Positions 57,548 through 64,000 of a stretch of DNA of 64,000 nucleotides are shown one piece after another. This stretch comes from Proteles cristata cristata (Eukaryota > Chordata > Mammalia > Carnivora > Hyaenidae). The stretch's first letter is position 1, and every line of letters begins with the position of its first letter. Location: NCBI GenBank assembly GCA_017311185.1, contig JAESUZ010005169.1:3130999-3194998 (forward strand), given 5' to 3'. The notes under the pieces are model-generated. The model saw only the letters and a program-made list of their open reading frames with translations. It was not told the origin of the DNA and did not search any database. Position numbers and translations under genes: made by a program.

Positions 57548-57715
57548 TTAAAAAAATTTTTTATTTACTTTGAGATAGAGAGAGAGAGAGGGAGAGATCA
57601 AGGGAGGGGCAGAGTGAGAGACAGAATCTCAAGCAGGCTCTGTGCTGCCAGCGTGGGGCTCAAACCCATAAATGGTGAGATCCTGACCTGAACCAGAATT
57701 TCCGTCAAAGCAGTT
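57548..57715 (-). mobile_element. Can-SINE, truncated head
   Basis: Reverse copy with purine body and tail complement TTTTTTATTTACTTTGAGA. The tRNA-like head is missing its first part. Confidence 0.88.
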
Positions 57716-58311
57716 TAACTCTAAAGTTTATCATTTTTAACATTATATCTACATTAGTGTAGTGAAATCTGCAATATTATCGATATAAACAACAATGAAT
57801 TATTTTATATGTAACACATTGATTCTTTAGATACGTGTTTTTTTCTCATTTTACTTCACATCATATAGAGATAGCTGAGTTTACCCACTCCAACATAAAA
57901 GAATAACAATTTTAAAAAGCAGAAAGTTTGTCAGAAGTATTAATAATTTCCTGCAAGTGCTATGAAACTTGACTGAAATAAATTGTTTTGATTTATGTGC
58001 TATGTTTGTTACTTTACAAAGAAAGAGCACTTCTAAGAACATCGGAGTATGCTAATTTAATTTAGATATACCACAAAGATATAAATGAGTTTGTGGACTG
58101 AAATAAATTTATGTCTGGAAGCCTCATTAAAAGTAATTTGTTATTTTTTCATCTTAATGAATTGTATTAAAAGCAATGATTACATATCCTACAGTGCTAC
58201 CATCGACAGTTCATTTTTTCTATAACGTAAGTTAAGAGAAAGCAGCAGATCAAAATGTTCATATTGATGCAAAATGTTTTTAACACATTAATGTTCATAT
58301 CTATAAAATGC
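57716..58311. other. AT-rich, nothing recognised
   Basis: No supported gene or named repeat. Confidence 0.45.
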
Positions 58312-58322
58312 AAAGGCTTACA

Positions 58323-58747
58323 AATTATGGAAAGAGGCTAAATGTCCGTCAACAAATGAATGGATAAAAAAGATGCGGTTTATATATACAATGGAATACT
58401 ACTTGGCAATGAGAAAGAATGAAATCATGCCATTTGCAGCAACATGGATGGAACTGAAAGGTATTATGCTGAGTGAAATAAATCAGTCAGAGAAGGATGG
58501 ATATCATACGTTTTCACTCATATGTGGATCTTGAGAAAGCTAACGGAAGTCCATGGGGGAGGGGAAGGAGCAAAAATACTTACCGAGAAGGAGGGAGGCA
58601 AACCACAGAAGATTCTTAAATACAGAGAACAAACTGAGGGGAGATGGAGGTGGGGCGGGTGACGGGCATTGGGAAGGGCACTTGTTGAGATGAGCACTGG
58701 CTGTTGTATGTAAGCCAATTTGACAATAAATTATATATATAAAAAGT
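58323..58747 (+). mobile_element. 5'-truncated L1 with 11-bp target duplication
   Basis: Forward L1 ORF2 end (patches equivalent to MEYYLAMRKNE and LSEINQSEKD) and a G-rich 3' UTR ending TTTGACAATAAATTATATAT. AAAGGCTTACA at 58,312-58,322 and 58,748-58,758 is a perfect duplication. It is more diverged from the full-length L1 than the 16,745 copy, so it is from an earlier wave. Confidence 0.93.
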
Positions 58748-58929
58748 AAAGGCTTACATGTTATCAAGGGAAAAATAAGAATGTCAGAATAGAGTATGTT
58801 TTTCTCAGCCACTGACTTAGTCTTCATATCACTAATGAAATTATCAAGAAATATAAAATAAGAAAAACTGTTATCAGCAAAATAGTCTAGATTCCACCCA
58901 CAAATTTGACATTTAAAAATTATTCCTAG

Positions 58930-59750
58930 ACATACAGATGGCCAACAGATATGAAAAAAAAAAAAATGCTCAACATCACTCATGATCAGGGAAATGCATA
59001 TCAAAAACACAATGAGATATGACCATTTAGCAGAATGGCTGAAATCAAAAAGACAATAAATAACAAGTGTTGGCAAAGATGTAGAGGGGAAAAAGGGAAA
59101 TCTCGGGCTCTGCTGGTGGAAATGCAAACTGATGTAGCCACTGCCTAAAACGGCATGAAATTCCTCAAAACGTTAAAAAAAGAAAAAAAATATGATCCAA
59201 TAATTCTACAAGTGGGGTTTATATGTCTCATATATATACAGATATATATATATATACATATCATATGCATACATATGTATAGATAGCCATCAAAAAGGGT
59301 AAGATCGTACTGTTTATGACAACATGGACGGACTTAGAGAGTATTATGCTAAGTAAATCAGTCAGACTAATAAAGGCAAATATCATACGATTTCACTCAC
59401 AAGTGTAATCTAAACCATGAATAAACAAACAGAAAGCAGTATCAGGCTTGTAAATACAGACGATAAAGTTATGGTTGCCAGAAAGGGGAAGGGGGCCTGA
59501 ACAAAATGAGTGAAGAGAAGTGGGAAATATAGGTTTCCAGTATGGAATGATTAAGTCACGGGAATAAAATGCACACCATAGAGAATATAGGCAATGATAT
59601 TGTAATAGCAATGTATGGATACAGATGGCAGCTACACTTCTGGTGTGCATAGCATAAGGTGTAAACTTGTGAGATCACTATGTTGTATATCTGAAACTAA
59701 TGTAACATTGTGTGTTAACTACACTCAAATGAGAAAAGGAAAAGAAAAAT
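58930..59750 (+). mobile_element. Older L1 ORF2 end and 3' UTR, with internal deletion
   Basis: Forward: CAGATGGCCAACAGATATGA through GGAAATGCAAACTGATGTAG (cysteine-rich region equivalent), then a (TA)n/(CATA)n expansion at about 59,229-59,284 replacing part of the ORF2 end, then ATTATGCTAAGTAAATCAGT and a 3' UTR ending CTGAAACTAATGTAACATTG with an A-rich tail. Frames are broken. Confidence 0.85.
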
Positions 59751-60814
59751 ATTCCCAGATATGTATAACAGAAAAAAACATCCAGCTTGAAAAATTAACC
59801 AATCAAAAATGTATGAACAGAATTGAGTGTATAATACTCCAAGAATGATCACATCTGTGGCTTCTAGTATCACACTAGATGAGAAGACTAAGTAATCAGA
59901 CTTATCAGAGGAAAAATAAAACTTAATTGTGTAGAGATCCCATTCAGGTACATGAAGAACCAATACATTCAGGACATGAATATAGTTAAAATACTGTCTA
60001 GGTTTACATTTGCTTGTATGAATGTGCAGAAAGGGTGCAAACATTTTCATGAGATTTTAGTAATGCATTCTAGTGTTACGCATGTTTTTTTTCTTAATAA
60101 TCTTTCAGTCCCTCGAATATGGGAGCTTTCCTCTTATGCTTTTCTGCAATCTGATAATAGTGAGAGAGGGAAAAAGTCCAGGGTCTTATAATTGTTTCCT
60201 ACTTTGGACACATTCTCTGAAACCATCCTCAAATTTGTGCCTTATTTCTAGAGGCAGGTATAACATATCCCGGGACTCTGAAATTGGTATAACTCCCTTC
60301 CCAGGGGTATCTCTAGTATCATATCACTGTTTCTTAGTCTTATACTACAGGGAAAATTAAATATGTAGTTAAGTGATGCAATGATCCTATACTTTTTGGC
60401 GTGACCCTGATAATTTCACAGTTGAAAAGATTTCATCAAAGTATATGCATTTGCTTTTGTTCATCCATAACAGAAGGATAGCATATAACTACAACATAGA
60501 GCATCTTTGTAGAATAGATATTTTCAGGTAAAAAATTACATGCTTCCTCTTCATTTCTGCCTTTCTGTTAGAGCACAGCATCTAAATACTCTATGAACAC
60601 TATTATTAACAATCATTCCAAAGACCAGTGGATTTGTTGGAATCTGAAGCATTGACCCAGGAGAAGCCAAGAACACAGAGGCAATGGGAAAGGCTTTAAA
60701 CACATGAGGAAAACAGAGAAGAAATAGAGCCACAGGTGCTGAGTGGGCCTTTATATGGGGGGTGGGGGGGAAGACCAGAGGGAATACATAGCACTTTTGA
60801 GAATGCCTGATGCT
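59751..60814. other. Mostly unrecognised sequence
   Basis: No gene supported. A G-rich run (GGGGGGTGGGGGGG at about 60,758-60,771) is the only notable element. Open frames of 80-110 codons have no known domain. Confidence 0.4.
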
Positions 60815-60820
60815 AGTCCT
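60815..60820. repeat. ERV target-site duplication, left copy
   Basis: AGTCCT, repeated at 61,927-61,932. Six-base duplications are typical of class II (betaretrovirus-like) ERV integration. Confidence 0.75.
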
Positions 60821-61156
60821 TGTTGGGAGCCATTCTGAGCCCACTAGTCGAGAAAACCCCGGGTGAGGTTAAAGCAAGTTTTCACGGTTTCTTGCCAATC
60901 AGATGATGATGGATATCCACCCCCACTCAATTATTTCTGTTTGAACACTGACCCCTAGGGTGCCTTGTTGATCAATATCGGGAGTGACTTATCCCCTTAT
61001 TCTGGCCCTGGTATGATGACTGCACCTTGTGAAGGAACTTATTGTGGGAACTTCTTCTTTTATTATGAGAACAGACATCGTGTCTCCAGAAGGTCCTGTT
61101 TCCCTTCATACTTTCCCTTGAGCTATGAACAGACTAATGATCCCTAGTCATAAAAG

Positions 61157-61336
61157 ATTGACCTTTACATGTACAATTCTGTTTCTACTGTTGCGTTAGT
61201 CCAAGATGTTCATACAGCTCAACATGCAAATCAACTAACCAAAAATGTCTTTCATGCCCTAGCTATTCAAGAAATCATAAGAGTAGACACAAAGGTAAAT
61301 GCACTCAAAGAGGCTATTCTACATATTGAGAAATAA
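61157..61336 (+). pseudogene. Retroviral env transmembrane-subunit fragment
   Basis: A frame of 59 codons before TAA resembles the N-terminal helical part of the transmembrane subunit of class II (beta-type) retroviral envelopes: a hydrophobic lead (YNSVSTVALVQD) followed by a heptad-like helix rich in Ala, Gln, Leu and Lys (e.g. TKVNALKEAIL). It lacks the surface subunit, the cleavage site, the cysteine loop and the membrane anchor, and upstream codons in the same frame include stops, so it is a dead remnant. The assignment is from pattern recognition and is the least certain part of this element. Confidence 0.6.
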
Positions 61337-61779
61337 GCTAAACTCTTTAAAGGTATGGTTGGCTCTCTGGTGCAATAAAGCATATAACTGGAAAATCAAG
61401 TCTTGCCTGGAGACAAAGAGCCTAACTTAGAGAGAAGGAACAGATAAGGGCAGAAGGTAAGTTAGTACATACACCTTTGCTAACTGATGGTGTATAGCAG
61501 CCCCTTCCCTAAGGCCTACTTTCCACAAACACCTTCCCTTACCCTGGCAGCTGTGATGAGGATGGATAAGAGTATCTACAAACCTATGACTTAATCTTAG
61601 TGTTATTATAATGTGAACACCTTGTTATTTTCTTAGTTACTCAACCTCACTATAATTGGGGCTGTTCTGCAAGAAGACTTCTGTAAAACCTGTTTCTGTA
61701 CATTTTCCAAAAACATCTTATCACAAAGAGCTATCCATTGTAAAAATTCCATTTCCTGATGCCATGCTAACTTTTGACC

Positions 61780-61789
61780 TATAAATAAA
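61780..61789 (+). promoter_or_regulatory. Overlapping TATA box and poly(A) signal in LTR
   Basis: TATAAATAAA contains both TATAAATA and AATAAA. It is placed about 140 bases before the LTR end, which fits a short R/U5. Activity is inferred from position only. Confidence 0.5.
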
Positions 61790-61932
61790 GACACCAAAAC
61801 CGACAGGACATAGATGCCTGCCTGGTGATCAGAAAGGATCTCGGGGCTCTCTCACTCTCTCTCTCGCCGACACCGTCCATCCTTCAGGGACCCCTGGACC
61901 TGTCGGAGCTGGCGCGGCCTCCGACAAGTCCT

Positions 61933-62080
61933 AAAGTTGATATTTGATGGCACCTTGGCCAAGACTCATTCCCCAGAATTCTCACTAAAGCAAACAGCTT
62001 TTCCTGTGTGTAATGGCACCCCCACTCCCCTCTCTAGTTCCAGGATGGACTCCCACTTTCCTAGCTACAAAATTGAGTTC
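61933..62080. other. No feature recognised
   Basis: Single-copy-looking sequence between the ERV and a SINE. Confidence 0.4.
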
Positions 62081-62097
62081 TGAAATGATTATGAGAC

Positions 62098-62289
62098 TTT
62101 GGGCACCTGGGTGGCTCCATGGTTTAAATGACAAACTTCTGATTTGGGTTCAGATAATGATTTCACAATTTGTGACATCTAGCCCCTAGTCAAGCTCTGC
62201 ACGGATAGTGTGTGGAGCCTGCTTGGCATTCTCTCTCCCTCTCTCAAAACAAATAAACCATTAAAAATGTTTTCTATTAAAAAAATATA
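62098..62289 (+). mobile_element. Can-SINE with 17-bp target duplication
   Basis: Forward copy with diverged tRNA part. TGAAATGATTATGAGAC at 62,081-62,097 is repeated perfectly at 62,290-62,306. The long perfect duplication contrasts with the diverged body. Confidence 0.95.
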
Positions 62290-62306
62290 TGAAATGATTA
62301 TGAGAC

Positions 62307-62640
62307 CCAATTCAGGTCATGTGGCATCCAGAACATTTTACTAGGGCACTGAGGAAAGAAGTTTTGTCTACCTGCCTGAAAACGAATGGAGTATTTGAAT
62401 AGTTGGAATTTTGTGTCGATGGGAGTTCAGGGGATGCTACATATACTTTTACTTATCAGATGAGCAGTCTTAAGGTGAAAGTGACTCACAGAAGAGAAAA
62501 ATCCCAAAAATATCACAGAAAACAGAAAAATAGAACCAAAATTCCCAGGATGTTAGTGTTGAAATTAAGGAGATTGAATCCAATTCTCATTCTAGGCTCT
62601 GGAGCTATAACAAATCAATTAATTCTTTCTTTAAAGAAGT
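62307..62640. other. No feature recognised
   Basis: About 330 bases without repeats I can name. The 103-codon frame starting at 62,403 ends in the adjacent dinucleotide repeat and is not credible as a gene. Confidence 0.4.
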
Positions 62641-62825
62641 GTATGTATACACACACACACGCATATGTGTATACACACACACATATATATATTCCTTTAA
62701 AAATGTATATATAGTATGCATTTAAATATTAAATACATATGTATGCAATATCTGTGCATATATAATATATGCATATATTATGTTTATATACATGAATTAT
62801 ATATATGTAATCTCATATGTCACAT
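62641..62825. repeat. (CA)n/(TA)n imperfect dinucleotide region
   Basis: Alternating ACACAC, ATATAT and GTATAC-type stretches over about 185 bases, rich in alternating purine-pyrimidine steps. Confidence 0.9.
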
Positions 62826-62864
62826 ATAAGTTTCTTAAATTATTCAAAGATCAGTACAAAATTA

Positions 62865-63082
62865 GGGCACCTGGGTGGCTCAGTTGGTTAAGCGTCCGAC
62901 TTCGGCTCAGGTCATGATCTCATGGTTCATGGGTTCGAGCCCCGCATCGACTCCACACTGATGGCTATCTCAGAGCCTGCAGGCTGCTTCAGATTCTGTA
63001 TCTCCCTCTCTCTCTGACCCCCTCAGTTCATGCTGTCTCTCTCTCTCTCAGAAATAAATAAAACATTAAAAAATTAAAAAAA
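62865..63082 (+). mobile_element. Can-SINE with 19-bp target duplication
   Basis: Forward copy near consensus (GGTTAAGCGTCCGACTTCGG; GGGTTCGAGCCCCGCATCG). AAAGATCAGTACAAAATTA at 62,846-62,864 is repeated perfectly at 63,083-63,101. One of the youngest-looking SINEs here. Confidence 0.97.
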
Positions 63083-63360
63083 AAAGATCAGTACAAAATT
63101 AAGATTATCAGTAAGCACTAGAAGTAGAAGAACAATAATCAGTTCGATTTCTAGTCACTTAATATATGAATAAATAGCATCATAGCATCCCTTAACCTAA
63201 ACTATATATAGTACAGACACATCTGATTTATTTTATATCCTCATTTATTTTTTCATGTATTTTTGATAGTCACAAATTTTTGGAAGACAATTTTACTGAG
63301 CATTTAATATATTTCAAACACTGATATAAATATTTCCTCATATTTAAAGTCGGTAATCTT

Positions 63361-64000
63361 AGGAGGGAGCCAAGATGGCAGAGAAGTAAGGAACTCTGTA
63401 TATTTCACCTGCACCCATCTCTCAAACAGAGAAGGCCTGAGGTCATAGGACACTGAGCCATAGGAGTTTGGGAAGAGAAAAAGACAGAGTACACTGGGAA
63501 GGAAACCTCATAAGTGAGTGAGTGTGAACTGGATAGATAAAAGCGGGTCAGTACCCAGAGATACAGAGGGAGGGGAAGGAACCCGGCTTGCATACAGCTG
63601 AGGTGAGTGATAAACCGGCGAGTGGTGGCGAGCTGCCACGAGTCCAGGGGAAAGGAAAGGAAAGCTGAGATTGCTCATAGAACAGTCCCTGGAGAAGAGA
63701 AAAAACCTCAGCTTGGAAAGACAGTGTTTTTTAGCTCTGGCTGGGGTGCTGACTTTAAAATAGGTGCCCTGGTCCCAGAAGGCGCCAGGAAAAACTGAAC
63801 TGCCATGTGCCCAGCACCATCCATGGCGGCCGCGGCCCAGTGAACCAGCAGCAACGCCTGCGGAGGCGGTCCCGGCACCGGGTGAAGCAGTAGCGGCATG
63901 CGCGACAGCGGCCCACTGAAGTGGCGGCAGCACACCGCAGCCACGCGGACTCTATGGACCTGAAGTGTACAACAAGCTTTTAAAATTAACAAGAGATAGA
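63361..64000 (+). mobile_element. Second L1 5' end (5' UTR), continues past window
   Basis: Starts AGGAGGGAGCCAAGATGGCA and matches the start of the 49,001 L1 over roughly the first 180 bases: the YY1-type core, GAGAAGTAAGGA, then GAGAAAAAGACAGAGT and the GTGAGTG region. The two then diverge. This copy is CpG-rich at 63,800-63,960 (GGCGGCCGCGGCC). ORF1 would lie beyond the window. The beginning at the true L1 start suggests a full-length or at least 5'-complete element of a related but different subfamily. Confidence 0.9.

Larger units (their letters stand above)
60821..61926 (+). mobile_element. ERV class II-like element remnant (LTR sequence with env fragment)
   Basis: The 1,106-bp block starts TGTTGGGAGCC and ends CTCCGACA, giving TG...CA ends, and is flanked by AGTCCT on both sides. 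The start resembles the LTR start of intracisternal-particle-type and other class II ERVs. TATAAATA (61,780-61,787) overlaps AATAAA (61,784-61,789), as in compact LTR promoters, and the end is a CT-rich R/U5-like stretch. Between the ends lies a short envelope transmembrane-like frame (61,157-61,336) with no complete gene. No second TGTTGGGAG start is visible inside, so this is not a plain two-LTR provirus. A deleted, recombined provirus or an LTR that captured env sequence are the options. Confidence 0.75.

Noticed and set aside
58540..59127. 195-codon open frame on the minus strand, the longest outside L1 ORF2
   Set aside because: It is antisense to two separate L1 3' fragments and spans their junction. 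No domain and no independent support.
62403..62714. 103-codon open frame ending in His/Thr repeats
   Set aside because: Its last third is simply the translated dinucleotide repeat at 62,641 onward, and the rest has no homology I recognise.
63508..63933. 141-codon antisense frame in the second L1 5' UTR (Ala/Gly-rich)
   Set aside because: It lies in the part of the 5' UTR that does not match the first L1 and its composition reflects GC-rich DNA. Only the shorter overlapping frame at 63,405-63,593 resembles the other copy.

Overview
This window is nuclear DNA from a carnivoran mammal, most probably a cat (Felidae). The main evidence is about 33 copies of a tRNA-Lys-derived Can-SINE on both strands, with heads of the type GGCGCCTGGGTGGCTCAG, an intact-looking B box (GGTTCGAGCC), a CT-rich body and an AATAAATAAA tail. 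A young carnivore LINE-1 lineage supports the same call. Most of the sequence is AT-rich and LINE-rich, like a gene desert. I find no host protein-coding exon, no structured RNA gene, no CRISPR array and no prokaryotic feature. The only protein-coding homology I can defend is retroelement coding sequence, and all of it is broken.

Layout. From 1 to about 16.7 kb there are scattered SINEs, a hAT-type MER5A-like transposon carrying a (GT)n microsatellite (1.4 kb), a second ancient MER-like element (10.7 kb), old LINE-1 fragments, and an unassigned gene-like block on the minus strand with an A-rich tail (9.8-10.5 kb). From 16.7 to 21 kb lie a young 3'-truncated-type L1 tail (16.7 kb), an old L1 split by a 480-bp solitary LTR with a 4-bp target duplication (18.0-19.3 kb), and a 5'-inverted (twin-primed) L1 (19.3-21.0 kb). 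From 21 to 48 kb there are SINE insertions, many with good target-site duplications, in diverged L1 sequence and sequence I cannot assign.

The centrepiece is a full-length L1 at 49,001-55,964 on the + strand, flanked by a perfect 15-bp target-site duplication. It has a GC-rich 5' UTR starting with a YY1-type CAAGATGGCGG site, ORF1 with one frameshift, and ORF2 with endonuclease, reverse transcriptase and cysteine-rich C-terminal regions. ORF2 carries five single-base frameshifts, two stop codons and an Ala in place of the first catalytic Asp of the FADD box, so the copy cannot be autonomous as read. A second L1 5' end begins at 63,361 and runs off the window. Between them lie an ancient LTR (56.6-57.3 kb), two L1 3' pieces (58.3-59.7 kb) and an ERV class II-like element (60,821-61,926) with a 6-bp duplication that still holds a short envelope transmembrane-like reading frame.

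The elements do not form a pathway. They are layers of insertions, and the nesting gives a relative order: old L1 first, then the LTR and DNA-element remnants, then Can-SINEs and the young L1. I see no convincing previously undescribed system. The items most worth checking are the L1 antisense reading frames, the apparent change of 5' UTR between the two L1 copies, the single-base lesions that may be assembly errors, and the envelope-containing ERV remnant. Family names come from memory of repeat consensus sequences, without a database search.
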